Positions 15,091 through 23,475 of a stretch of DNA of 64,000 nt are shown piece after piece. The DNA lies in assembly GCF_018314255.1 (NCBI RefSeq), contig NZ_CP073066.1:124001-188000 (forward strand). The letters are read 5' to 3'. The position numbers and the translations under genes were made by a program. Position 1 is the first letter of the stretch. Every line of letters starts with the position of its first letter. Source of the DNA: Lentilactobacillus buchneri (lineage in GTDB: Bacteria; Bacillota; Bacilli; Lactobacillales; Lactobacillaceae). The notes beneath the pieces are model-generated. The model had not been told where the DNA came from. It searched no databases and worked only from the letters and a program-made list of their open reading frames with translations.

Positions 15091-15119
15091 AATATACTCA
15101 ATATTGAAAGCGCTGTCAA
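15091..15119 (-). promoter_or_regulatory. Strong promoter
   Basis: On the minus strand a perfect TTGACA and TATATT are exactly 17 bases apart. It lies between the tagH terminator and the terminator at 15009 and drives the candidate small RNA. Confidence 0.85.
15105..15118. promoter_or_regulatory. cre box (CcpA site)
   Basis: TGAAAGCGCTGTCA matches all defined positions of the cre consensus TGWAANCGNTNWCA. It covers the -35 box and part of the spacer, a position where CcpA with phosphorylated HPr would repress. Confidence 0.8.
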
Positions 15120-15129
15120 CTAAATTTCG

Positions 15130-15161
15130 AAAAAAGGTTGCCAAACAATCGTCTGGCAACC
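15130..15161 (-). terminator. Terminator of the TagH-like gene
   Basis: On the minus strand GGTTGCCAGACG and its complement form a stem, followed by six T. Confidence 0.88.
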
Positions 15162-15167
15162 TGAAAG

Positions 15168-16241
15168 TCATTCTTTACCCGGCAGATGAAGCGTGTGCGA
15201 TGGATGAACAATCGCAGAAGGATTATTAATCACGTGCTCGACTGAATGGCCGGAAACGTTAACCAAGCAGAAGAAGACCACCACAATCAACACAGCCCAG
15301 GTCAATAATTGATTCCAAACTGACATTTTTTCGCTAATGACCGAGCCGTAAAAACGTTTATGAATCTTAGCGGGAACATCCTTCTCATCCGGGTGAGCAT
15401 TTTGTTCCTGTTCAGTGATTTGCTTTTGGTAATTTTTAATGCTGAAATTTTTCTGAACACTCTTGCGTTCAGTTTCAAACTTATGTTTTTCTTTTTTGCT
15501 TAACTTCTTAAACCACTGCGTGAACTCGCGATACTTCTGGGTGACTTCTTTAGTGTCACCAACCATTTTGAGTTCACCATAGTTGATCCAAGCAACCTTG
15601 TCACACAACATTTCAATCTGTTTGAGAGAATGGCTGACAAAGATAATCGTCTTGCCTTCCTGCTTAAATTCGGTAATTTTATCGACACACTTTTGGTAGA
15701 ATGTATCATCACCAACGGATAAGGCTTCATCAATGATCAAAATGTCCGGGTTAATGTGGACGGCAATCGCAAACCCAAGCCGGGAGCGCATACCACTTGA
15801 ATAACTCTTAACCGGCTGGTCAACAAAATCGCCGATATCGGCAAACGCAATGATATCAGGCATTAATTTGTCAATTTCTTCATTGGTTAACCCTTGCATC
15901 AAGGATTTCAGACGGATGTTTTCACGGCCTGTCAAACTGCTCCTCAAGCCGGCGTGAATTGCCACAATCGAAGTTTCCCCGCGAACGTCAACATAACCGG
16001 TGGTTTGGGGGATAATTCCGGAAATGATATTGGAAATCGTCGATTTTCCGGACCCGTTAACTCCGATGAGGCCAAGGGTTTCTCCTGGTTTAACCGTCAG
16101 AGAGACCCCCATTAATGACCAAAAATGAGGAACCTGTTTTTTGGTAATCGAAAAGAATGAGCGTAATTTTTCAGACTGCGTCTTGAATAATTCATACTCT
16201 TTGGTAACATTTTCAACTTTTACTTTATAATCGTTTTCCAT
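15168..16241 (-). CDS. tagH: TagH-like ABC ATPase for teichoic acid / polysaccharide export
   Basis: The 357-residue protein begins with an ABC ATPase domain. The Walker A is GVNGSGKST (60-68), the signature is YSSGMRSRLGFAIAVH and the Walker B is DILIIDEALSVGD. This is the subfamily that drives export of wall teichoic acid or O-antigen-type chains. A charged linker (about 235-300) and one membrane helix (about 308-330, LLTWAVLIVVVFFCLVNV) follow. The extracellular tail is SGHSVEHVINNPSAIVHPSHTLHLPGKE. TagH of Bacillus has such an extension. The permease partner TagG is not beside it, so this is an orphan subunit here. GGAGCG precedes the ATG. Confidence 0.88.
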   Translation of the reverse strand: MENDYKVKVENVTKEYELFKTQSEKLRSFFSITKKQVPHFWSLMGVSLTVKPGETLGLIGVNGSGKSTISNIISGIIPQTTGYVDVRGETSIVAIHAGLRSSLTGRENIRLKSLMQGLTNEEIDKLMPDIIAFADIGDFVDQPVKSYSSGMRSRLGFAIAVHINPDILIIDEALSVGDDTFYQKCVDKITEFKQEGKTIIFVSHSLKQIEMLCDKVAWINYGELKMVGDTKEVTQKYREFTQWFKKLSKKEKHKFETERKSVQKNFSIKNYQKQITEQEQNAHPDEKDVPAKIHKRFYGSVISEKMSVWNQLLTWAVLIVVVFFCLVNVSGHSVEHVINNPSAIVHPSHTLHLPGKE

Positions 16242-16303
16242 TGCTCCGCTCCTAATTTAAGAGAGACTAAATTCACGAGTAACATTATAACAAACTTTGC
16301 AAC

Positions 16304-16338
16304 TGAAAAAAGGATTCCCAAATAAACTTTGCGAACCC
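16304..16338 (-). terminator. Probable terminator of the short GH73 gene
   Basis: On the minus strand GGGTTC pairs with GGATCC-like bases (one wobble) around a loop of about 13, followed by TTTTTT. Confidence 0.5.
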
Positions 16339-16346
16339 TTAAACAT

Positions 16347-17126
16347 CTATCGGCGAACAACGTGCTGCAAAGGCAAACTATTAAATTGGATCACGGCGTC
16401 GCCTTGATTGATGGCGACTGCTCCCTTGTCGTTAAAAACAAAGTTGGGAATAATCCGCTTTGGAATACTGTTAATTTTGGAACGTGAATTTTCTGCTCGA
16501 ATTAAAGCTGATTTTTTGGAGTCACCAGCTAATTGCTTGTTGAGAGAGGCATCAATTTTAGAACCAATGTCCCCGGTGCTGACAGATCCATCAAGTTTGT
16601 TTAAATCATACTTGGTGATAATTGCATTTAATTTATTACCGTAATTCATATCAGTGGCATAAGTTAATGACAGTGCCATGGCGGCATCACTGGAAGAAAT
16701 GGCGTTCGTCGTCCAGGTGCCCTCATAATAATTTGGATCGGACAATGTCCCGTGGCGTAACAGATAAGCATTATCTTTGATTGAGGCTTCAACGCTTGGA
16801 TATTTTTTAAAAGCCGCCGCAGTCATATAATGCTTTCCCTTGGAGGTATATTCCCCGGTACTCATAGTCACAGATTGGCCATTATAAGCGCCTTTAACCC
16901 CGAAGTAATTGTTGGCGTCCAATGATAGCTCGGAACGGCCAAAGTCGCTCTCAACGATTGCCTGGGCCATCATCACGGATGGATAGAGATGGTTAGCCTT
17001 ACTAATCTTCACCACCGGCGTTTTCAGCTGATTAATGAAGTCGGTTTCCACGCTGGCATGCGAGTGGTTTGCTTGGACAAAACAAAAGCCGGTAACCGCA
17101 ACCGTGGCGATTAGGGCTTTCATCAT
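16347..17126 (-). CDS. Secreted GH73 N-acetylglucosaminidase (short form)
   Basis: A 259-residue cell-wall hydrolase. It has a signal peptide (MMKALIATVAVTGFCFVQ, then cleavage near SHA-S) and a GH73 domain with the catalytic glutamate E59 (MMAQAIVESDFGRS) and NYFGVKGAYNG. The enzyme cuts the glycan chain of peptidoglycan. The C-terminus has no wall-binding repeats but an unusual basic 60-residue tail. The start is uncertain. The only ribosome-binding site (GGGAGG, 17159-17164) lies 32 bases before the ATG, but exactly 8 before an in-frame ATC (17150) and 11 before ATT (17147). A non-standard start would add the basic leader IIKQFKHV. Its longer paralogue lies directly upstream. Confidence 0.9.
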   Translation of the reverse strand: MMKALIATVAVTGFCFVQANHSHASVETDFINQLKTPVVKISKANHLYPSVMMAQAIVESDFGRSELSLDANNYFGVKGAYNGQSVTMSTGEYTSKGKHYMTAAAFKKYPSVEASIKDNAYLLRHGTLSDPNYYEGTWTTNAISSSDAAMALSLTYATDMNYGNKLNAIITKYDLNKLDGSVSTGDIGSKIDASLNKQLAGDSKKSALIRAENSRSKINSIPKRIIPNFVFNDKGAVAINQGDAVIQFNSLPLQHVVRR

Positions 17127-17216
17127 GACATGTTTGAATTGCTTAATGATGCTAAAAACCTCCCAATACCGATGTTACGACGAATGGTCAACAACATCGG
17201 CTGTTTCCATATTCAA

Positions 17217-18722
17217 TTATGATAAAAAGGCACTGGAAACCCAATATTTGGTTGAAGAATTAGGCGTTGAGATTCGATACCAAAGTGAATGGTCGCTGAC
17301 CTTATAGCCAATTTTATCGACTGTCACCTTAGTGCCAACTTGTAAATCAACCTGATTGAGCTTGTAATGCTTCTGCAAATTCCCCGTCGAGTTTGCATGA
17401 TCGTACAAATAAGTCGAATTGGCATTCTTAGAAATCGACTTGGTCTCCTTGTGGTTCACAACCGCAACCGATCCAGGATATGATACTACATCTGAAGCTT
17501 TAATCCAACCCTTTGTCTTGCCGTCCGCAATCCGATACCAGAGAACCAGCCCCTTGGTGGTCTTTTGAAGCGCGGTTTTGTTAACGTTGTAACCTTTGTT
17601 GGCGGCCGCAATCGTCTTTACCTTTTTAACCGGTTTTGACAGATAGCTGGAACCCACAATGTGGTTATAGATGTACCCCGAGGAAGTTTTACTTGGCGTT
17701 AACGCACCAGTTGCCGTTCCAGAATAGGTCGTGGCAAATGACAATGCCGGAGCACTAACCCAGAACTTTTTGGCTTTGGCATTGCTATAGAAGCGTAGAC
17801 GGTACCAGTTAGTTGAGCTGTTAGTCTTGACTCCGCGCATATCCAGGTAGACTTGAACCCGACTGTTAACACCCAGCTGTGACCAAGTATAACGTTTCTC
17901 AGAGGTGGTTGACCCCTTCACATGATTATATACGTAATATTTCTTGTATTTACTGGAAAGTGGTACCAAATCTTTGCCTGAGGCTTTGTAGTATTTAACT
18001 TTGGCAAGTTTTGGTGCTGTAGGCGTCGAAGTCGTGGCAGACGAAGCAGTTGTTGAGCTGGCACTTGAACTGCTTGCTGTTGAACTCGATGCTGCAGATG
18101 ATGACGAAGCAGAGGTCGACGATGATGCTGACGACCCATCCCCGGTCTCGCCAAACAGCTGATCCAAATTATAGGTTTGGATAACTGTAATCAACGACTG
18201 ACCATATCCCGGCGCTGTCGCATATTTACCAGTCAAGGCATTTGCAGCGTCCTGATACGTTGCCGCGTTCTCTTTCCAAGAACCGGAATAATACTTGGGG
18301 TTCCAGCTGGTGCCGTTTCTTAAAGTGGACCCATTGTCGGCAAAAGAAGCGTACGCGGTTGGATACTTTTTAAAATTGGCAGTGGTATTAATCATCTGAC
18401 CATTGCTATTATATTCGGTCGTCGGCATCGAAACCGAGGCACCGTTGTAAGCGCCTTTAATTCCAAAGAAATTATTGGCTTCGATCGTCAGCTGACTTTG
18501 CCCCCAGCCGCTTTCCAATCCGGCCTGAGCCATCATGACCGACCCGTATAAGTTGTACTTCGATGAAGCTTTGGTAACGTCATTTTTATATTTTGAGATA
18601 AAACTGCTTGCTGTGGAAGCATAAGCTTGTTGGTATGTACTTTGGGCAGAAAATGCTGTGAATAAAACCCCCATCCCCGTAACAAGTAAGGCAGTTAGTC
18701 CATGCTTAATTATTTTATTCAA
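17217..18722 (-). CDS. Secreted GH73 N-acetylglucosaminidase with C-terminal wall-binding repeats
   Basis: A 501-residue autolysin. The signal peptide runs to about residue 35 (AYA-S). The GH73 domain spans about 40-190 with catalytic E70 (MMAQAGLESGWGQS) and NFFGIKGAYNG. A Ser/Ala/Thr linker covers 196-240. Three SH3-like (GW/SH3_8-type) repeats of about 70 residues follow, each with a YxYNH or YLYDH start and a WYR core. Such repeats bind teichoic acid or wall. The start is the TTG at 18722, nine bases after CGGAGG; the ATG 12 codons earlier lies before that site and would spoil the signal peptide. The short paralogue follows after 90 bases. Confidence 0.94.
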   Translation of the reverse strand: MNKIIKHGLTALLVTGMGVLFTAFSAQSTYQQAYASTASSFISKYKNDVTKASSKYNLYGSVMMAQAGLESGWGQSQLTIEANNFFGIKGAYNGASVSMPTTEYNSNGQMINTTANFKKYPTAYASFADNGSTLRNGTSWNPKYYSGSWKENAATYQDAANALTGKYATAPGYGQSLITVIQTYNLDQLFGETGDGSSASSSTSASSSSAASSSTASSSSASSTTASSATTSTPTAPKLAKVKYYKASGKDLVPLSSKYKKYYVYNHVKGSTTSEKRYTWSQLGVNSRVQVYLDMRGVKTNSSTNWYRLRFYSNAKAKKFWVSAPALSFATTYSGTATGALTPSKTSSGYIYNHIVGSSYLSKPVKKVKTIAAANKGYNVNKTALQKTTKGLVLWYRIADGKTKGWIKASDVVSYPGSVAVVNHKETKSISKNANSTYLYDHANSTGNLQKHYKLNQVDLQVGTKVTVDKIGYKVSDHSLWYRISTPNSSTKYWVSSAFLS

Positions 18723-18845
18723 TGATCCACACCTCCGTTTAGGCCACATCCCTATCATATTAGATAACAGAGAAAAAATGAAGCCCTAAATAGAATTAAT
18801 TAGCCAAAGAAGCTTTAGACTTTCTTAATAACTTTAACAACTCTT

Positions 18846-18874
18846 ATAATATATCATTTTCTGTTTGAAAACAA
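18846..18874 (-). promoter_or_regulatory. Promoter of the long GH73 gene
   Basis: TTGTTT and TATTAT are 17 bases apart on the minus strand, about 120 bases before the start codon, which leaves a long untranslated leader. Apart from this and the glmS terminator I see nothing in 18723-19033. Confidence 0.55.
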
Positions 18875-18981
18875 AAAAAGAAACTACCATTTTGAGATAT
18901 CAAGAAAGTTTTTGGACAATGTCTCGATTTGTCCAGTATGTGTCTGTTTCATGGCATGCCTCATCAAAAAATGATTGATAA

Positions 18982-19011
18982 ACAAAAAGGACAAGCATTC
19001 TCTGCCTGTCC
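18982..19011 (-). terminator. glmS terminator
   Basis: On the minus strand GGACAGGC and GCTTGTCC pair, followed by TTTTTG, about 23 bases after the glmS stop. Confidence 0.85.
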
Positions 19012-19033
19012 TCTATAGAAACGCTATTCAAAT

Positions 19034-20851
19034 TTACTCAACAGTGACACTCTTAGCCAAGTTACGTGGACGATCAACATCCAGTCCCTTGTTCAAACTT
19101 GTATAATAAGCAATCAGTTGTGCAGGGACCACGCTGAGCAGCGGTGTGATCAACTCATTGACGTCTGGAATGATCAAAGTATCATCTTCCTCGGCCAAAC
19201 CCTTACGAACGATGGTAAAGGTTGCCGCACCCCGTGATTCAGTTTCCTGCAAATTGCTGCGGGTTAAATTAGCGGTTCGTTTTTGCGTAATGATTCCGAC
19301 AACCGGCGTCCCTTCTTCAATCAGGGCAATCGTGCCGTGCTTCAATTCACCGGATGCAAAGCCTTCTGCCTGAACATATGAAATTTCTTTCAGCTTCAAG
19401 GCAGACTCCAATGAAACGGTTTGGTCAATTCCCCGCCCAATATAGAAGGCCCGGTTAGCTGGAACAAAATACTTTTTAGCGAGATCATCGATGACATCTT
19501 TCTCATCAATAATTGCCTGCATCCCGGTTGCGACCAATCCTAATTGCTGGCGAATATCAAACTCTTCGGCGATCGTTTGCTCTTTGGCTTCACCCAACGC
19601 CTTGGCAAGAATCGCTTCAACCCCAATTTGCGCGGTGTAAGCCTTCGTTGAGGCCACAGAGATCTCAGGGCCGGCGTGCAGTAGCATCGTGTAAGTTGCT
19701 TCGCGGAAGAGCGTTGAATTTTCAACGTTGGTAATCGTCAAGCTCTCATAGTTATTGGCATTGACGTTCACTAAAACTTCACGACTGTCGGCAGTTTCAC
19801 CACTTTGTGACAGGAAGATAAAGAATGGCTTCTTGGACAACAGCGGATTGTCATAGGCAAATTCAGAAGCAATGTGAACTTCGGTTGGCACATGGGCTAA
19901 CTTTTCGAATAATTTCTTTCCGACGAGTCCGGCATGGTAACTGGTTCCGGCACCCACAATGTACAAACGATCGGCTTCCTTCATTGCATTGATCAATTGT
20001 GAATCAACGTTTGGCTTGCCGGATTCTTCAGTGTAAAGGGAGGCCAATTTCCGCATCACGTTTGGCTGCTCGTCAATTTCTTTTAACATATAGTAAGGAT
20101 ATGGTCCTTTATCAGTCTCTTGAGCATCCATGTCAACATGGAAAGTGTCCCGCTGAACCTTGTGGCCGTCACGGTCTTCAATGTCAACTGAATCAGGCTT
20201 AATTGTCACCACTTCACCGTCATGTAATTCAAGGAAGTCATGGGTCACATTCAGCATGGCCAAAGCGTCCGAGCAGACCACGTTGCAGCCGTCACCAACC
20301 CCGATCAAAAGTGGGCTCTTGTTCTTGGCAACGTACAAAGTTTCAGGATCTGTGCTGTCAATCAATAAGAAGGCATATGAAGATCCCTCAAGTAAACTCA
20401 AAGTCTTCAAGAAGGCTTCCTTAGTCGTCATCCCCTCTGTTTGAACAAATCGATCAACCAATTGAACAACCACTTCAGTATCGGTTTGACTGGTAAAGGT
20501 GGTGTTGCTCAAGTACTTGGCTTTTAATTCCTTGTAGTTTTCGATGACCCCATTGTGAACCAAGTAAAAACGGTGGTCTTCAGAATATTGTGGATGGGCA
20601 TTGTCAACGCTCACAACCCCATGGGTAGCCCAGCGGGTGTGGCCGATTCCAACAGAACCGTGAACTTCCGGTCCAACGGCAGCTTCGAGTTCGGAGATGC
20701 GGCCCTTACGCTTCACCAGATAGTCGTTGCCATTTAAATCGTTGACATAAATACCAGCGGAATCATAACCACGATATTCAAGTTTTTCAAGCCCTTCCAA
20801 TAAAATTGAAACAGCATTATCATTTCCAGTTACTCCAACTATTCCACACAT
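19034..20851 (-). CDS. glmS: Glutamine-fructose-6-phosphate aminotransferase
   Basis: GlmS makes glucosamine-6-phosphate from fructose-6-phosphate and glutamine, the first step to UDP-GlcNAc. The 605-residue enzyme begins MCGIVGVTGN, where C2 becomes the N-terminal nucleophile. I therefore start at the ATG at 20851 behind GAGGAGA, although the frame stays open upstream. The glutaminase domain (HTRWATHG, SDTEVV-like TSQTDTEVVVQLVD) is followed by two SIS sugar-isomerase domains (GAGTSYHAG, SQSGETADSREVL, STKAYTAQ). The end is PRNLAKSVTVE. The leader carries no glmS ribozyme core; instead palindromes like NagR/YvoA sites lie around its promoter. Confidence 0.97.
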   Translation of the reverse strand: MCGIVGVTGNDNAVSILLEGLEKLEYRGYDSAGIYVNDLNGNDYLVKRKGRISELEAAVGPEVHGSVGIGHTRWATHGVVSVDNAHPQYSEDHRFYLVHNGVIENYKELKAKYLSNTTFTSQTDTEVVVQLVDRFVQTEGMTTKEAFLKTLSLLEGSSYAFLLIDSTDPETLYVAKNKSPLLIGVGDGCNVVCSDALAMLNVTHDFLELHDGEVVTIKPDSVDIEDRDGHKVQRDTFHVDMDAQETDKGPYPYYMLKEIDEQPNVMRKLASLYTEESGKPNVDSQLINAMKEADRLYIVGAGTSYHAGLVGKKLFEKLAHVPTEVHIASEFAYDNPLLSKKPFFIFLSQSGETADSREVLVNVNANNYESLTITNVENSTLFREATYTMLLHAGPEISVASTKAYTAQIGVEAILAKALGEAKEQTIAEEFDIRQQLGLVATGMQAIIDEKDVIDDLAKKYFVPANRAFYIGRGIDQTVSLESALKLKEISYVQAEGFASGELKHGTIALIEEGTPVVGIITQKRTANLTRSNLQETESRGAATFTIVRKGLAEEDDTLIIPDVNELITPLLSVVPAQLIAYYTSLNKGLDVDRPRNLAKSVTVE

Positions 20852-20878
20852 TTTAGTATTCTCCTCAAATTTCATAAA

Positions 20879-20890
20879 TTGGTATATACA
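20879..20890. promoter_or_regulatory. Possible GntR/NagR-like half-palindrome in the glmS leader
   Basis: TTGGTATATACA resembles the palindrome at 20965-20980 (shared TGGTATA) and lies about 30 bases upstream of the glmS start codon. Weak on its own. Confidence 0.35.
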
Positions 20891-20924
20891 GAATATGAAC
20901 TCTATATATTTATATAACACGTAT

Positions 20925-20953
20925 AATATACCTAACTTCGAGATAAAAGTCAA
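20925..20953 (-). promoter_or_regulatory. glmS promoter
   Basis: TTGACT and TATATT are 17 bases apart on the minus strand, about 75 bases before the glmS start codon. Confidence 0.75.
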
Positions 20954-20964
20954 CAAAAGATGTC

Positions 20965-20980
20965 AAATGGTATACCAAAT
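20965..20980. promoter_or_regulatory. Palindromic operator candidate upstream of glmS
   Basis: TGGTATACCA (20968-20977) is a perfect palindrome and the flanking bases extend the symmetry partly. It resembles dre sites of NagR/YvoA (GntR family, amino-sugar response) and lies 12 bases upstream of the -35 box. Confidence 0.5.
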
Positions 20981-20988
20981 CTTAAAAA

Positions 20989-21000
20989 TTGATATATCAA
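20989..21000. promoter_or_regulatory. Second palindrome upstream of glmS
   Basis: TTGATATATCAA is a perfect 12-bp palindrome, centred 22 bases (two helical turns) from the TGGTATACCA palindrome. It may be a second operator. Confidence 0.45.
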
Positions 21001-21025
21001 CTTTGGCAGTTGAGAAGAGACCAAA

Positions 21026-21069
21026 ATAAAAAGATGTTGCAGTAAACTTTCGTTTTACTTACAACATCT
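21026..21069 (-). terminator. glmM terminator
   Basis: On the minus strand AGATGTTG pairs with CAACATCT, with an inner stem (GTAAAACGAAAGTTTAC), followed by TTTTTATTTT. Confidence 0.85.
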
Positions 21070-21116
21070 GCTTAAAATCATATTTAAATAAATGATTCTC
21101 TGAAAAAATGTCTAAA

Positions 21117-22466
21117 CTATTCAATTCCCATTTCGTCACGAACAACATCTGCAATCCGTTTGGTGTAATCATCAACCAAATCTTGTGTTGGTGCTTCGGT
21201 CATGACTCGAAGTAGGGGTTCGGTCCCACTGGGACGAACCAAGACGCGGCCATCACCATGCATTTCTTCTTCAACTTGGGCGATCACGTCTTTAACCTTG
21301 TCATTGTCCAAAGCGTGTTTCTTATCGGCTACTTTAACGTTAATCAAGCGTTGCGGATATTTTTTGATCTCGCCGGCCAGTTCAGACAATTTCTTACCGG
21401 TGGCTTTCATGACTGATAATAGTTGCAAACTGGTCAGCATGCCGTCTCCGGTGGTGTTGAAATCCAAGAAGATGATGTGACCGGACTGCTCGCCACCCAA
21501 ATTGTAGCCGTCCTGATTCATTTTTTCGACGACGTAACGGTCCCCAACCTGGGTCTTCACGCTGGTCATCCCTTCACGTTCCATCGCCTTATACATCCCC
21601 ATATTACTCATGACGGTCGTCACAATGGTATTCTTCTTCAAGCGGCCACGTTCAGCCATGTATTTACCGCAAATGTACATGATAGCATCACCATCAACCA
21701 ACTTACCGTTCTCATCAACTGCGATACAACGGTCACCGTCGCCATCAAAGGCAATTCCAGCGGAAACCCCTTTATCCAAGACAAACTTCTGCAGCTGCTC
21801 CGGATGAGTTGATCCAACATGATCGTTGATATTAAGGCCGTCTGGATTAGTGGCTAGCGTTTCAAATTCAATGCCCAAATCGGCGTACAATGTGGTGACC
21901 AGCTTGCTGGTGGAACCATTGGCAGCGTCCACGGCAACCTTCATGCCGGAAAGGTCCTCAGAAATTGTCTGCTCAAGGAAATGAATATACTTTTGACTAC
22001 CTTCAAGATAATCCCCAACGACTCCCAAGCCATCGGCGGCTGGGCGGGGCAGAATGTCTTCTGGCCTTTCCAGGATGCCCTCAATCTCTTCTTCCAGTTC
22101 GTCGGACAATTTGTAACCATCGGCACCGAAGAACTTGATACCATTATATTCAACCGGGTTGTGTGAAGCCGTAATCATGACACCAGCATCAGCTTCCTGA
22201 TTTCTAACCAGGTAAGCAACTCCGGGTGTCGTGACGATTCCCAGGTTCAACACTTCAATTCCGACCGAAAGCAGGCCGGCAACCAAGGCTTCTTCAAGCA
22301 TCTGCCCGGAAATTCGGGTGTCTCGTGCAACCAAAACCTGAGGCTGTTTACGTTCTGAATGGTGGGTCAGCACATAACCGCCGGCTCGGCCGCACTTAAA
22401 GGCCAACTCAGGGGTTAATTCTTTGTTCGCGATACCGCGAACGCCGTCAGTACCAAAATACTTCAT
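21117..22466 (-). CDS. glmM: Phosphoglucosamine mutase
   Basis: GlmM converts glucosamine-6-phosphate to glucosamine-1-phosphate for UDP-GlcNAc synthesis. The 449 residues are full length. The phosphoserine S101 lies in [13 protein letters not shown], the magnesium loop reads DGDGDR, the sugar loop is GGEQSGH and the phosphate-binding end is [11 protein letters not shown]. It is the last gene of cdaA-cdaR-glmM, the standard order in Firmicutes. CdaA and GlmM are known to bind each other, tying c-di-AMP to wall precursor supply. glmS follows downstream but with its own promoter. Confidence 0.97.
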   Translation of the reverse strand: MKYFGTDGVRGIANKELTPELAFKCGRAGGYVLTHHSERKQPQVLVARDTRISGQMLEEALVAGLLSVGIEVLNLGIVTTPGVAYLVRNQEADAGVMITASHNPVEYNGIKFFGADGYKLSDELEEEIEGILERPEDILPRPAADGLGVVGDYLEGSQKYIHFLEQTISEDLSGMKVAVDAANGSTSKLVTTLYADLGIEFETLATNPDGLNINDHVGSTHPEQLQKFVLDKGVSAGIAFDGDGDRCIAVDENGKLVDGDAIMYICGKYMAERGRLKKNTIVTTVMSNMGMYKAMEREGMTSVKTQVGDRYVVEKMNQDGYNLGGEQSGHIIFLDFNTTGDGMLTSLQLLSVMKATGKKLSELAGEIKKYPQRLINVKVADKKHALDNDKVKDVIAQVEEEMHGDGRVLVRPSGTEPLLRVMTEAPTQDLVDDYTKRIADVVRDEMGIE

Positions 22467-22508
22467 GTTAAAAATTCCTCATTTCAGTTTAAATATTTTA
22501 AATATTTG

Positions 22509-23474
22509 TTAGTTATTTCTGGTGATTTTGACCGAAATCCGCTCTGGATCAAATCCTTTAACGTCGTTTAATTTAGGATCCAACGTCACCTGCTTGGTCT
22601 TAGTCTTGGTGACATCGCTGGTGTCGACTTCGACTTTGACAGAGGCCAGCTTGGCCAACTCCGCCTTGGTCCCAAATACCCGAACCCGCTTGGTTGCCGA
22701 AGTCAGCGTAAAGCTCTCGTTGTCATCAGTGACACCCTTTGGTTCCAGTCTGATCGGCAATTCTTTACTATTGCCCGGCGTGATTGGTAACGTGACATCT
22801 GCGGTAGCCGGGGTAATCACCACGTTAACCGTGTTTTGTTTGGCGTCGAGGGCTTCAATAATTGCCTGACTGGAAATTGATGACTTGGCATTTTGCGGAA
22901 CGTTAAGCTGAGCGACAACCGACTTAATCCGGTTAATCTGATCTGACGCACCGGTAATCTTGACGTTCTTCACATCAGCGTTGGCCTCGCCTGCCTGATA
23001 TCCCGAAGCAATATTTCGTTGAGAGTATTTAACGGTCAATGGATACGAAACAGTTTCCCGCGGCTGAATATCAACCTTAATTGTAGCTGGTTCGAAGCGA
23101 TATCTCAAATCATTATTTAAACCGTCCTGCTGAATCCTGACGGTATGTGTCCCCACTCCCAATTTGGAGAGGTCCGCGTAGGCTTTAAAGTTTTGTGTAT
23201 TCGCAGTGGTGGTCACCAACGCGGATGGGCCGGTGAGATGAACTTTGACCTTCTGCGGATAACCGGTCACAAAATATTTGTTACTATTCACGGTTAAAGA
23301 AAGCGGAACTGAAAATGTCTGGGTCCGGTTTGAGGTCAGTGAGGTTGAATTGGTGTTGCCGGACTGATTGCTGGTTGTGCTGGATTGGGTACTGCCAACA
23401 TACATGAATAACAGGATGGCAAAGAACAGCGACAGCAAACGATATGCCCAGTTTTTTAAGAGCCATTGTCGCAT
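22509..23474 (-). CDS. cdaR: CdaR, YbbR-domain regulator of c-di-AMP synthesis
   Basis: A 321-residue protein with one N-terminal membrane helix (LLSLFFAILLFMYVGS, about 13-28). Behind it lie four YbbR repeats on the outer face, e.g. SVPLSLTVNSNKYFVTGYPQKVKVHLTGP and YPLTVKYSQRNIASGYQAGEANADVKNVKITG. CdaR binds the cyclase CdaA and tunes it. I start at the ATG at 23474 behind AAAGGGGGA; the frame is open further up but would overlap cdaA. The gap to the cdaA stop is one base, so translation is coupled. Confidence 0.94.
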   Translation of the reverse strand: MRQWLLKNWAYRLLSLFFAILLFMYVGSTQSSTTSNQSGNTNSTSLTSNRTQTFSVPLSLTVNSNKYFVTGYPQKVKVHLTGPSALVTTTANTQNFKAYADLSKLGVGTHTVRIQQDGLNNDLRYRFEPATIKVDIQPRETVSYPLTVKYSQRNIASGYQAGEANADVKNVKITGASDQINRIKSVVAQLNVPQNAKSSISSQAIIEALDAKQNTVNVVITPATADVTLPITPGNSKELPIRLEPKGVTDDNESFTLTSATKRVRVFGTKAELAKLASVKVEVDTSDVTKTKTKQVTLDPKLNDVKGFDPERISVKITRNN

Positions 23475-23475
23475 A

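Noticed and set aside
20852..21116. A glmS ribozyme in the glmS leader
   Set aside because: The leader is only about 75 bases from the predicted transcript start and lacks the conserved ribozyme core; palindromes are found instead.
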